In this document: positions 7,605 through 15,952 of the stretch, one piece after another
Layout of the letters: each line of letters starts with the position of its first letter
Numbering within the stretch: position 1 is the first letter of the stretch
Assembly (NCBI GenBank): GCA_965655465.1
Contig: CBFHGY010000041.1
Location: 1 to 19,059, forward strand
Direction of reading: 5' to 3'
DNA: 19,059 nucleotides
Source: VMCP01 sp965655465
GTDB lineage: Bacteria; Bacteroidota; Bacteroidia; NS11-12g; UBA955
Position numbers and translations under genes: made by a program
The notes under the pieces: generated by a model
Database searches by the model: none
Seen by the model: the letters and a program-made list of their open reading frames with translations, nothing else
Told to the model about the DNA's origin: nothing

Positions 7605-8953
7605 TAATGCTGTGTTTTTGAATTTTGAGTTACAGGAATGCCTCTCAGCTTAGAAAAAACTTCAACTGCGGCACTGAAACTCACCACCTTATCTTTAAAG
7701 TAGGCTACGATTTCACTTTTTTCACTCTCAGTAGCTTCCAACTGATTGAGAATATTCAAAAGATGCATTTTCATATGTCCTTTTTGAATTCCCGAAGTTA
7801 TTAAAGATCGTACTGCAGAAAAATTCTGAGCCAAACCGGCAACCGCAGCAATTTGCATTAACACTTCAGCAGAGGGATTCCCAAGTAACTCATGTGCAAA
7901 TTTCACCATCGGATGCAGGGAAATAATTCCCCCTACCGTTCCCACAGAAAGGGGTAAATCAATCCAAAATCGGAACGTATCCTCCTGAATTTCCGCATGC
8001 GAAAGGCTGGTATAGCGACCGTCTTTCGCGGCATAGGCGTGTGCACACGCTTCGGTTGCTCTGAAATCATTACCGGTGGCAATAATTACCGCATCCACCC
8101 CATTCATAATGCCTTTATTATGGGTTACTGCACGGTATGGCTCTGCTTTAGCTATGCGTATTGCTCGTACAAATTTGTCGGCAAATTCTTGATTCCCAAT
8201 ACCGGAACCCTCGTTGATATCCTCTATTTTACAGGAAACCTCGGCGCGAACCACACATTCTGGAGTGAAATTACTCAATATACTCATTACGATAGTAATG
8301 GGCTCTAATTGTGCCTCCGCAATCAGGTCTTTCCACGTTTTTGCTAGCGTTTCTAGGCAAGAATTGATGAAATTTGCCCCCATAGAATCCCGCGTATCGA
8401 AACGAACTTCTAACTGATAATAATCGTTTTCTTCGGCCGTTTTATCGACTAATTGGATGCTTAAAATACCCCCTCCACGAGCCCGCATATTTTTGGTAAT
8501 GGTTTCGGTGGAAGCCATTAAACGCTCATGATTTTCTTCAAATTGTTGTAATAGAGAATCGTACGTATTCCCAGGAGCCAAGAAATGTACATGTCCCATT
8601 TTTACCATACCCAAAACCTCTGCTTTAAACCCGCCTCTATCCAACCAAAAAGTGGCAGATTTGGCAGCAGCCGCAACTACGCTGCTCTCTTCAATTGCAA
8701 AAGGTATGGTATACATATTCCCATTGATCAAGAAATTAGGGGCAACGCCAAAGGGCAAGTAATAATTACTGATGGTATTTTCGATAAATTCGTCGTGCAA
8801 ACGTTGAATTTCGGGAGTTTCATGCCAATATCCCTTTAACATGGCCAAGCTGTCGCTGGGGTTTTCCGCATAATGGGCAATCAGCCATTCGATTTTGGCT
8901 TCTTTACTGAGTTTGCTAAATCCTTTTACAGGAGCTGTTTGCAGTTTTTTCAT
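7604..8953 (-). CDS. mvaA: Hydroxymethylglutaryl-CoA reductase, class II type
   Basis: Reduces HMG-CoA to mevalonate, the committed step of the pathway. The 449-residue protein is soluble and lacks the membrane region of class I enzymes. Visible catalytic elements match the Pseudomonas mevalonii type: the glutamate in IEESSVVAAA (88-89), DSMGAN of the cofactor region (189-194), the lysine of HNKG (280), the aspartate of ATGNDFRA (296) and the histidine of the C-terminal KGHMKMH (393). Cofactor preference (NADH or NADPH) cannot be read with confidence. The start overlaps the fni stop by four bases (ATGA). HMG-CoA synthase, which would supply the substrate, is not in the window. Confidence 0.95.
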   Translation of the reverse strand: MKKLQTAPVKGFSKLSKEAKIEWLIAHYAENPSDSLAMLKGYWHETPEIQRLHDEFIENTISNYYLPFGVAPNFLINGNMYTIPFAIEESSVVAAAAKSATFWLDRGGFKAEVLGMVKMGHVHFLAPGNTYDSLLQQFEENHERLMASTETITKNMRARGGGILSIQLVDKTAEENDYYQLEVRFDTRDSMGANFINSCLETLAKTWKDLIAEAQLEPITIVMSILSNFTPECVVRAEVSCKIEDINEGSGIGNQEFADKFVRAIRIAKAEPYRAVTHNKGIMNGVDAVIIATGNDFRATEACAHAYAAKDGRYTSLSHAEIQEDTFRFWIDLPLSVGTVGGIISLHPMVKFAHELLGNPSAEVLMQIAAVAGLAQNFSAVRSLITSGIQKGHMKMHLLNILNQLEATESEKSEIVAYFKDKVVSFSAAVEVFSKLRGIPVTQNSKTQH

Positions 8954-9957
8954 GATTTTAACGAGAGGTAACTGTAGGCCATTGCAAGTCCTTGCAATTG
9001 CGATTCTATATATTCAAATAACGGTTCTTCTCCCAATAATGCATATTTTAAAAAGGGTGAAGCTTGCGCATATAAAACGTTGTGAGGTACTTTTTGAAGA
9101 TGGTAATAGCCATCTAAGAAATTCTTGATTCCTCCCGAAACAATGATGTTTTTGGCTTGGATATTTAGGGTTCCTTGTTGGATAAAATCACAAATCCATT
9201 GCGACATTTCTTCGGCATTATGTCCCACTCGGGTGGCAGGCTGCCATTCATCTGCTTGTACCCCTGAGGATCTCAAATTCTCTAATAATGCAAAATTAGT
9301 TCCTCCAAAAGATCCAAAATCCAGTGCTTCTATGGGCAATTCTAATAAAGCTCTCAAGGACCTTGGTCCCATTCCCTGTCCCACTTCTTTTACCATTATG
9401 GGGAAATCAAACACATCGAGGCATCTTTTTATGGTATCGATAGCCGAAAATTGAAACGTGTCTCCTTCTGGCTGAAACCATTCTTGTAAAGGATTCACAT
9501 GAATGATTAATCCATCGGCCTCTAATACCGAAATCAGTTCTTTTACCCTCTGGCTTTGTTGATTGAGGAAAATTTCTTCCAATTGCGCAATTCCCAAATT
9601 AGCAAATAAGGGTTGATTGCCAATTAGGGGTCGGATTTTAAAATCGGCAGCACTTTCTGTTTGTTCCATTACCGGACGGCAAGAACCCAAACCCATACCT
9701 AACCCATATTTTGCTGCTGCTTTCGCCAAATTCGCATTAATAGCTCCTGCTTTTTCAGCACCGCCCGTCATACTTGAGATCCACCATGGCGCACGCATGG
9801 TTTTCCCAGCAATTATCAGCGAAGGAATTATCGATAAATCGGGAGATGCGGCAAACAGCGGTTCATAATAAAAACGGCTATCATTTTCAGACAGTTGCGA
9901 CCGGAATGCCAATTCAATATGGTCGGATTTTCGTTTGTTTAAGGAAGTGCTCGACAA
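8950..9957 (-). CDS. fni: Isopentenyl-diphosphate delta-isomerase, type 2 (FMN-dependent)
   Basis: Interconverts IPP and DMAPP using reduced FMN. Motifs in order: KRKSDHIELAF at the N-terminus, WWISSMTGG (58-66), GLGMGLGSCRP (85-95), HVNPLQEW (153-160, with the metal-binding Gln-Glu), VKEVGQGM (189-196), GSFGGTNF (215-222) and the flavin-phosphate site SGGIKN (274-279). Length 335 is normal. No ATG or GTG is available before the conserved KRKSDH segment, and an in-frame TAA lies 12 bases upstream, so the TTG at 9957 is the only fitting start. The gene lies 47 bases after the pyrophosphohydrolase and leads the mevalonate block. Confidence 0.94.
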   Translation of the reverse strand: MSSTSLNKRKSDHIELAFRSQLSENDSRFYYEPLFAASPDLSIIPSLIIAGKTMRAPWWISSMTGGAEKAGAINANLAKAAAKYGLGMGLGSCRPVMEQTESAADFKIRPLIGNQPLFANLGIAQLEEIFLNQQSQRVKELISVLEADGLIIHVNPLQEWFQPEGDTFQFSAIDTIKRCLDVFDFPIMVKEVGQGMGPRSLRALLELPIEALDFGSFGGTNFALLENLRSSGVQADEWQPATRVGHNAEEMSQWICDFIQQGTLNIQAKNIIVSGGIKNFLDGYYHLQKVPHNVLYAQASPFLKYALLGEEPLFEYIESQLQGLAMAYSYLSLKS

Positions 9958-9964
9958 AGTATTA

Positions 9965-9972
9965 CAAAATTA
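9965..9972 (-). promoter_or_regulatory. Candidate -7 promoter box for fni and the mevalonate genes
   Basis: On the minus strand the 8-mer TAATTTTG matches the Bacteroidota -7 consensus TAnnTTTG. It lies in the 47-base gap between the pyrophosphohydrolase and fni, 7 bases before the TTG start. A good -33 TTTG is not seen at the expected distance. If used, it would give an mRNA with almost no leader. Confidence 0.4.
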
Positions 9973-10004
9973 AACAAAAATACCGGTGGAAGGTTTGTTG
10001 CAAT

Positions 10005-10340
10005 CTATAGTTTCGGGTTATTAAAATGCCTGTCGGCATCGCGTTGGGTTTTCTTTTCTATATTTTGTTTTAAGGCTGCGTTTAAATCCACTCCTGTTTG
10101 ATTGGCCAGGCACATCAATACCCAGAGTATATCCGCCATCTCATCGGGAATATTTTTCTGCAAATCGGAATTTTTAAACGACTGATCCCCGTAAGTTCTC
10201 GCCATTAAGCGGGCTAATTCGCCCACTTCCTCCATCAAAATAGCGGTATTGGTAAGTTCAGAGAAATAGCGTACCCCGTAGGTTTTAATCCATGAATCTA
10301 CGTCTTGCTGCCAATCGACTAAACTTTTTTCGCTGTTCAT
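10005..10340 (-). CDS. MazG-type nucleotide pyrophosphohydrolase
   Basis: A short (111-residue) all-alpha NTP pyrophosphohydrolase of the MazG/dUTPase superfamily, which hydrolyses (d)NTPs to monophosphate and pyrophosphate. The metal-binding pattern is clear: EEVGE at residues 37-41 and DEMAD at 66-70, corresponding to the ExxE...ExxD signature, in a single domain. The nucleotide it prefers (dCTP, dUTP or damaged nucleotides) cannot be deduced. The start overlaps the dioxygenase gene by four bases (ATGA), so the two are translationally linked. No functional tie to tryptophan or isoprenoid metabolism is evident; it may be a house-cleaning enzyme. Confidence 0.88.
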   Translation of the reverse strand: MNSEKSLVDWQQDVDSWIKTYGVRYFSELTNTAILMEEVGELARLMARTYGDQSFKNSDLQKNIPDEMADILWVLMCLANQTGVDLNAALKQNIEKKTQRDADRHFNNPKL

Positions 10341-11293
10341 GGTTTCATCTGAAACAATTGCTCATCTACCCAAGACTTGCCCCAATTGGCACGTTCTTCC
10401 TCGGACCAAATACTTGGGAAGGCGATGATTCGTTGAAAACGCGGGGGTAAAAACCGCTGCCAATTGGTTCCACCCGTTGCGGGTACATCCACCCCTTTAG
10501 CCGCTAAATATCGAACCGCACTGCGGTAATGAGATAAACGCCAATTTACGTTCAAGTATACATCTAAGGTCTTGAATTGCGCTTCAAGTTCTGGTGTTAA
10601 TTCATTGCGTGCTTTCAATGCGAGTAATTGCTGATTCAAATTACGCGGTGCCCAACTCTCGGCCCAGCGCAAAAAAGGCTCGTGATAATGGGTTTCAAAC
10701 TGCCTTAAGGTAAGGGTTTTTGCTCCTGTTGCTTCTTCAATAGATCCAGCTTTCCAATAAATACTTTCGTATTGTTCCGCAACCGATAAACCTTGTTTCG
10801 AGGCTCTCATTTCATTTGGAATCAACTGAATCATATCCGTAAAGGCCATTTCGATTTGACGAAATTGTGCGCTCTGAAATCCACTTGCTGGCAATAAGGA
10901 CATTCTAAATTTCAGGAATTGATCGCGTTCCATACCGTCTATCATGATATCAAAACTATCAATCAAATTCTTTAAATACCGTACAATTCGGGTGATTTTG
11001 TCACCCCAACGATCCGCCTCCAAAGTACCCGTGCTCATTTGTTCCAATTCATGGATAATGAGTTTAAAATATAGTTCTGTAATTTGATGGTAGCCTATAA
11101 AAATGACTTCATCTGGAATATCCGTTTTGGGTTGTTGCAATGACAGCAACGTATCCACCGCTATGTATCGCCAATACGGCTCGTAATTGTTGTACAACAA
11201 TCCTTCCAGATAGTCATCGAGTTTCTGTCCGTCTTCATCGAATTTGCCATGAAGTTTTTGGATCAATTCTAGGGTTTTGGGGCTAAGTTCCAT
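10337..11293 (-). CDS. kynA: Tryptophan 2,3-dioxygenase family protein
   Basis: Heme enzyme family that opens the indole ring of L-tryptophan to give N-formylkynurenine. Family features (numbered from the 11293 start): GYHQITELYFKLIIHEL with the distal histidine (about 69), FRMSLLPASGFQS with the substrate-carboxylate arginine (about 130), WRLSH with the expected proximal heme histidine (about 255) and the TGGTNW loop (about 273-278). The frame extends to an ATG at 11329, which overlaps rfbC by 35 bases; the ATG at 11293, two bases after the rfbC TGA, begins MELSPKTLELI as relatives do and gives 318 residues. No formamidase, kynureninase or other kynurenine gene is nearby, so the pathway context is not shown here. 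Confidence 0.87.
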   Translation of the reverse strand: MELSPKTLELIQKLHGKFDEDGQKLDDYLEGLLYNNYEPYWRYIAVDTLLSLQQPKTDIPDEVIFIGYHQITELYFKLIIHELEQMSTGTLEADRWGDKITRIVRYLKNLIDSFDIMIDGMERDQFLKFRMSLLPASGFQSAQFRQIEMAFTDMIQLIPNEMRASKQGLSVAEQYESIYWKAGSIEEATGAKTLTLRQFETHYHEPFLRWAESWAPRNLNQQLLALKARNELTPELEAQFKTLDVYLNVNWRLSHYRSAVRYLAAKGVDVPATGGTNWQRFLPPRFQRIIAFPSIWSEEERANWGKSWVDEQLFQMKP

Positions 11294-11294
11294 A

Positions 11295-11846
11295 TCAAAT
11301 TGAGTAATTAAAGGGGGATTTAAATTCACTAAATCGAGGCAATTTTTGATCTTTATCGGATAAAACTGGGTTGTCTATATTCCAGGGAATTTCAAGTTCC
11401 GGAGAATCCCATTTTATCCCGCCTTCGGTTTCTGGATGATAATAATCGGTGCATTTATAGGTAAAAATGGTCTGGTCTCTGAGCGTTAAAAATCCGTGTG
11501 CAAAACCTGGTGGCACGTAAACGGCCTGGAAATTTTCTTCGGTAAGATCGAAACATGCACACTGACCATAGCTGGGAGATTGAGTACGAATGTCGACCAC
11601 TACATCGCGAACTGCCCCTTTAATCACCCGAACCAATTTCCCTTGAGCATGTGGAGGCGCTTGAAAATGTAAACCGCGTAAAATCCCTGCATTTGATAAA
11701 CTCTGATTGTCTTGAATAAAATCTAAAAGCACTCCATGCTCTCTTAAAATATCTTGGCGAAAACTTTCAAAAAAATGCCCACGGTGATCTTGATGAACCT
11801 TGGGCTTCATTAAAAGCACTCCATTTAAAAACGATTCAATTTCCAT
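11295..11846 (-). CDS. rfbC: dTDP-4-dehydrorhamnose 3,5-epimerase
   Basis: Cupin-fold enzyme that epimerises dTDP-4-keto-6-deoxyglucose at C3 and C5 on the way to dTDP-L-rhamnose for surface polysaccharides. At 183 residues it has the normal length. Visible motifs: DHRGHFFESF (20-29), GILRGLHFQ with the catalytic histidine (60), VVVDIR (82-87), YVPPGFAHGFL (110-120) and Y130 followed by KCTDYYHPETEGGI. The other rhamnose genes (rfbA, rfbB, rfbD) are not in the window. It is the first gene of the minus-strand run, so its promoter should lie in the 86 bases upstream. Confidence 0.95.
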   Translation of the reverse strand: MEIESFLNGVLLMKPKVHQDHRGHFFESFRQDILREHGVLLDFIQDNQSLSNAGILRGLHFQAPPHAQGKLVRVIKGAVRDVVVDIRTQSPSYGQCACFDLTEENFQAVYVPPGFAHGFLTLRDQTIFTYKCTDYYHPETEGGIKWDSPELEIPWNIDNPVLSDKDQKLPRFSEFKSPFNYSI

Positions 11847-11932
11847 TTGTGTTTAAAAAAGCGTAAAATTACATATTTTCGCAGTAAATCATTCAATTTT
11901 AAACCCATCATATTCAAAATCGAACAATCAAC
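11847..11932. promoter_or_regulatory. Divergent promoter region of rfbC and the coiled-coil gene
   Basis: An 86-base AT-rich gap separates two diverging start codons, so both promoters should be here. On the plus strand TATTTTCG (11874-11881) is one base off the Bacteroidota -7 box and would leave a leader of about 45 bases. On the minus strand TAATTTTA (11871-11864) is also one base off and lies 17 bases before the rfbC ATG. Neither has a convincing -33 element, so the exact boxes are tentative. Confidence 0.35.
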
Positions 11933-12838
11933 ATGAGCCAACAAGACAAAAAAAACAAGACCCTCCTTTACATCATCATTCTTATTTTATTTATGGTCAA
12001 TATTGGATTGTTCTACATGTGGCAAAACGGGAAAAAAGACCGAAATGCCTTGAGCGCTGAAAAAACCACTTTAGAAAACACCGTTAAACAAAAGAATAGT
12101 GTAATTGCAGCAGCCGAAAGTTTGTTGGAAGAATACCGCAAAGATTCCATTGAAATGGCTCAAAACAACATGGCTATGTCTGATGCAATGGCCCGCAAAA
12201 GCAGTGAGATCGCGCGACTTACCTATTTACTCAAAAAAGAGAAATATGCCAGTCAGGATATGATCGATGCGCTTAAAGTGAAAATGGACAGCCTAAATAG
12301 CGAACTTATCGCCCTAAAGGAGGAAAATGCTCGTTTGCGCGATAATAATGACAGTCTTTTAAGCGTAAACCAAAACCTATATGGTGAAAACACTAAGTTA
12401 AGTTTGGAGGGAAGAAGATTGAAAAACCTAGCCGCCCGGTTAACAACTTCTGAAATAAAGGTAGAACCCATCAAAAAACAATTTCTCACCGGGAAAGAAA
12501 CTACAACCGTTAAGGCTAGTCGCGTAAAAGGATTCAAGATTAACTTCTCCATAGCTGAGAATAAATTAGCAGAACCTGGAGATCGCGAAGTATTTATCAA
12601 AGTAACAGGTCCTGAAGGGATCACTTTAGCCAATGAAGGTCAGGGTGGTATTGTAGAACTTGCCGATGGTAAATCTGCAAAATACAGTTATAAAACGTCT
12701 ATCGTATTTGAAAACAACACAACAGAAAGCCCTGATATTAAATGGGAACCTTCTAAAAAATTAAGCCCCGGCAAATATGTTATACAACTATTCACCGAGG
12801 GCTATTTAATGGGATCCGCAGCGATTAACCTGCGGTAA
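11933..12838 (+). CDS. Membrane-anchored coiled-coil protein of unknown function
   Basis: I do not recognise a named family. The 301 residues divide into a short basic N-terminus, one hydrophobic segment at about 11-29 (a signal anchor with no cleavage site or lipobox cysteine), a long heptad-rich helical region at about 38-170 with many Glu, Lys, Leu and Asn, and a C-terminal domain of about 130 residues predicted to be beta-rich (segments such as REVFIKVTGPEG and GKYVIQLFTEG). Topology is probably a cytoplasmic N-terminus with the coiled coil and beta domain in the periplasm. Similar anchor/coiled-coil/beta-domain proteins occur widely in Bacteroidota, sometimes misnamed as chromosome-partition proteins. 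It is transcribed alone, divergent from rfbC and convergent with the TPR gene 12 bases away. Confidence 0.8.
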   Translation: MSQQDKKNKTLLYIIILILFMVNIGLFYMWQNGKKDRNALSAEKTTLENTVKQKNSVIAAAESLLEEYRKDSIEMAQNNMAMSDAMARKSSEIARLTYLLKKEKYASQDMIDALKVKMDSLNSELIALKEENARLRDNNDSLLSVNQNLYGENTKLSLEGRRLKNLAARLTTSEIKVEPIKKQFLTGKETTTVKASRVKGFKINFSIAENKLAEPGDREVFIKVTGPEGITLANEGQGGIVELADGKSAKYSYKTSIVFENNTTESPDIKWEPSKKLSPGKYVIQLFTEGYLMGSAAINLR

Positions 12839-12850
12839 AAAAATCTTTAA

Positions 12851-15841
12851 TTATTCGCTTTTTTCTGGAATTGCCCGAGCATCCGCTTGGGCAATTTTAT
12901 TTTTAGCTTGTTGGATATATTCGGGGTTACTGAAATTCTCGACAATGGTATTCCAAGTAACTTTGGCATTGAAATCATCACCTTCTTTTGCAAATGCATC
13001 TCCGAGTAAGAGTAAAGATTTAGCAACCCATTCGTCGTAGGCATTGTATTCTTCCAATAACTGATAGCAAGATTCTTTGCTTAAGTTTAAAGAATCATTC
13101 CGATAATACACTTCCGCTTCTAAATATTTGGCCTCAGCAGCAAATTTGTTATTCTTACCTTTATATAAGGACTGTAACGTTGCAATTTGTGCGTCGATTG
13201 ATTGCGAAGTGTCGCGGTTGTTTTTAAACATGATTAACTGAGATTGGTATTTCAAATCAGGATCTACGGAAGCGTCGTTTACCGCTTTGGCGGCAATGCG
13301 ATTTAAACCTTCTGTATTTCCAGACTGGGAATAACAATACATCATGGAAGTCCAAGCTTTTCGTTGTAGATCTTTAGAGCGTGTAATTTCTTCTAAAATT
13401 TCTAAGTAGGTAAGTACGTCTTCACATTCTGCCCCTTTGCCATATATTTTTAAAACGGCAATGGTTGCATCCTCTTTATAATCGCCCGAATTGGCAACGG
13501 CCACTTTTTTATACGATTCCAAGGCCTTTTGTGGCTGTTTGGTATTTTCATAACTCAAAGCCAAATAATACATGGCGGGTATATTAAAATTACCATTGGG
13601 CTTTTCCTCTAAATACGTTTCAAAAGAAGGAATCGCTTTTTTGAACTCTCCTTTATCATAGGCAACGATAGCGGTTTCATATAAAACACTGTCTTCTGCA
13701 GAAGAAGATATTCCTCCACGGCTTGAAGCCCATTTCACGTAATCTTTGGCCCTTCCCTCTTCCGTATAAATGGTTTTCACCAATTCTGCCGCTGACTGAG
13801 CATCTTCTGTACCTCTGAATTCATCGTAAAGTTGCGTAAAAGAAGCTACCGCTTTATCTACATTCTTTTGATTGTAATAAATACGCCCAAGTGTGCTGTA
13901 GGCTTTACGGGTTAATTGGGTACCAGGGAATTTCTCTAAAATTGCCATGTAGTATTTTTCGGCCTGATCGTACTGCTTCAACAACATGTATTCTGAAGCG
14001 ATGTCGTTATATCCATCCAAAATATAAGGACTGCGGGGATATTCGGCCAAAAGTCGCTTGATTGTGGTTATTTTTTCTTCTGATCGCTCTAATAGGCCAT
14101 AAATAATTGAACTTTGGTATAAGGCATAATCGGCGTCACGACCTTTTTTACCTGAAACATAGGCATACGCTCGAACAGAACCTTCTAAATTACGCGTCAT
14201 TAAATAACAGTCTCCCAAACGCAAATAGGCATCGTGAACTATCGCTTCTTCATAACGACTGGAACTGACTTTCTGACTAAACTCATTGAAATAGGTTGCT
14301 GCCAATGCATAATCTTTTCGTTGGAAGTATACATAACCCTGTCCGTAATAGGCATAGGCAAATTCTTCAATTTCGTTAGACTTGGGTTTGTCCATGAATG
14401 CTTTAAAAGCCACCAATGCTTCATCAGATTTTTCCATTTGAAGCAATGTTTCGGCATTCCAATATGCAGCTTGAGCGGCATATTTGCGATTCACAGATTT
14501 CTCGGCACATTTAATAAACAATTCTTGCGCTTCCGTCCAGTTTCTATTTTTGTACAATTCCATTCCCCGTGCTAAGGATACTTTCTGATAAATTTCAGTA
14601 GTTGGATCGTCTAAGTTTTCGATGCCTTCTAAGATTTGCAAAGCTTCGCGGTATTTATCGGTATTCAACAGCAAGCGTGCTTTCAGTTTAGAGGCTTCCC
14701 GAGCTTCTGGAGATTTAGGAAACAACCGAACATATTTATCTAATAGTTTGGTACTGTTTGCTTCGCGCATTTGAACCGATATTTTAGCTTGGGTATATAA
14801 AGCAATTTTTGCAATTTCTTCATTGAAACCCGTTCTCCAAACCTCGGAAAACGCAAAAGAAGCCTCCCGATAATTGTTCAAAGCCAACAAAGTATTTCCC
14901 AATTCATAACTCGCAATTTGCGCCAAACTGTCGTTGTTTTTTGCCACTTCACGGAACCATGGCAAACTTTCATTTAGCATCCCAGATTTGGAATAAGAAT
15001 ATCCAATTTCAAATTGTTGTTGATTATCGAGCTTGTCGATTCTTGGATTCAATTTTTGATATAATTCCGCGGCTTTATCATATTTTTTCATGCGATAATA
15101 GCACTTTGCACTTAATTCATCTCGTTCCGCGGGCTTCACTTTACGCGTATTGATTTTAGCGATTTCGGTTAAAGCTTCATCGTATCGCGATAATTGATAC
15201 AATACCTGGGCCATGTAAAAATGGATTTTCTCGAAACGCTCATCTGTAATGGTTTTGAAAGAGGCATAAGCAGCCTCATAATCGCCTTCCATTAAACACG
15301 CATATCCATAGTAATATTGGCCAAAACCTTGATATTCTGAAGGTTTTTCCACTACTTTCTGTAACCACTCTTTTCCTTTGTCGTATTTATTACGTTGCAC
15401 GTAGCAAAAACCCATGCGATAGTAAAACTTCTGACGTTTACCCGGTTCTATCGTAGTTTCTTGTACATCGCGATAATAGCCCAAAGCGGAACCATATTGA
15501 CCCAATTCATAGAAATAATCGCCCAAGGCTAAATTGGCTTGATTGGCGCGCGCCTCGTTAGGGTGATTTGCCAAATAGCTCGTCAAAAAAGGCTCTGCAT
15601 TTTCGTGCTTGGCATACAATTTCGCCATGGCATGGTAGTAGCGCACATCGTCATTGAGATTAATGGTTGGATCGTTTTTCAATGCGGTTTCAAACTGGGC
15701 AATCGCCGCATTAAACCGCCCTTCCTCGTAAAGTTCAATCCCGCGTTTGGCGTAAATTCCGGGATAGCTATTCACTGGATGCGGCTGGGCCGACAATCCG
15801 AGCGTCCAAAGTAATAAAATAATCAGAGCATGATTCCTCAT
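12851..15841 (-). CDS. Large secreted tetratricopeptide-repeat protein
   Basis: A 996-residue protein with a type I signal peptide (a hydrophobic LIILLLWTLGLSA core, probable cleavage after about residue 19, SAQ) and no lipobox cysteine, so it is probably periplasmic or outer-membrane associated. From residue about 29 to the C-terminus it is a near-continuous array of TPR helix pairs; clear units include those at 29-59 (GIELYEEGRFNAAIAQFETAL) and many with the A-x-x-Y-Y/LG...Y-x-x-A pattern. No enzymatic domain is visible. Long TPR proteins of this size and build are common in Flavobacteriia without an assigned function; a scaffold or protein-interaction role is an inference. It differs from the TPR lipoprotein SprE/PorW in lacking a lipidation cysteine. 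Confidence 0.9.
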   Translation of the reverse strand: MRNHALIILLLWTLGLSAQPHPVNSYPGIYAKRGIELYEEGRFNAAIAQFETALKNDPTINLNDDVRYYHAMAKLYAKHENAEPFLTSYLANHPNEARANQANLALGDYFYELGQYGSALGYYRDVQETTIEPGKRQKFYYRMGFCYVQRNKYDKGKEWLQKVVEKPSEYQGFGQYYYGYACLMEGDYEAAYASFKTITDERFEKIHFYMAQVLYQLSRYDEALTEIAKINTRKVKPAERDELSAKCYYRMKKYDKAAELYQKLNPRIDKLDNQQQFEIGYSYSKSGMLNESLPWFREVAKNNDSLAQIASYELGNTLLALNNYREASFAFSEVWRTGFNEEIAKIALYTQAKISVQMREANSTKLLDKYVRLFPKSPEAREASKLKARLLLNTDKYREALQILEGIENLDDPTTEIYQKVSLARGMELYKNRNWTEAQELFIKCAEKSVNRKYAAQAAYWNAETLLQMEKSDEALVAFKAFMDKPKSNEIEEFAYAYYGQGYVYFQRKDYALAATYFNEFSQKVSSSRYEEAIVHDAYLRLGDCYLMTRNLEGSVRAYAYVSGKKGRDADYALYQSSIIYGLLERSEEKITTIKRLLAEYPRSPYILDGYNDIASEYMLLKQYDQAEKYYMAILEKFPGTQLTRKAYSTLGRIYYNQKNVDKAVASFTQLYDEFRGTEDAQSAAELVKTIYTEEGRAKDYVKWASSRGGISSSAEDSVLYETAIVAYDKGEFKKAIPSFETYLEEKPNGNFNIPAMYYLALSYENTKQPQKALESYKKVAVANSGDYKEDATIAVLKIYGKGAECEDVLTYLEILEEITRSKDLQRKAWTSMMYCYSQSGNTEGLNRIAAKAVNDASVDPDLKYQSQLIMFKNNRDTSQSIDAQIATLQSLYKGKNNKFAAEAKYLEAEVYYRNDSLNLSKESCYQLLEEYNAYDEWVAKSLLLLGDAFAKEGDDFNAKVTWNTIVENFSNPEYIQQAKNKIAQADARAIPEKSE
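12869..12904 (+). terminator. Strong Rho-independent terminator for the coiled-coil gene
   Basis: AATTGCCCGAGC pairs with GCTTGGGCAATT around the tetraloop ATCC: 12 pairs including one G-T wobble, spanning 12869-12896. It is followed by TTATTTTT, a near-continuous T tract. The orientation serves transcription of the coiled-coil gene that ends at 12838. The whole hairpin lies within the last codons of the convergent TPR gene; on that strand no T tract follows it. Confidence 0.75.
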
Positions 15842-15846
15842 ACAAA

Positions 15847-15854
15847 CAAAGATA
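15847..15854 (-). promoter_or_regulatory. -7 promoter box of the TPR gene
   Basis: On the minus strand TATCTTTG is an exact match to the Bacteroidota -7 box (TAnnTTTG). Only five bases (TTTGT) separate it from the ATG at 15841. A transcript starting at the usual distance from the box would be leaderless or nearly so. No good -33 TTTG is seen. Confidence 0.6.
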
Positions 15855-15952
15855 CGCGCACGCTAAGCATACCATTTACGCAGTTTCACACAGAAAATAC
15901 GGGTGCTTATTATTTTGGTCAAACGGGTCTCAAATGCTAAAATGGAAATTCG

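Noticed and set aside
12253..12633. 126-codon minus-strand open frame inside the coiled-coil gene
   Set aside because: Antisense shadow of a coding frame with clear anchor and heptad structure; no domain features of its own.
14234..14575. 113-codon plus-strand open frame inside the TPR gene
   Set aside because: Complement of TPR repeats in another frame; no independent signal of coding.
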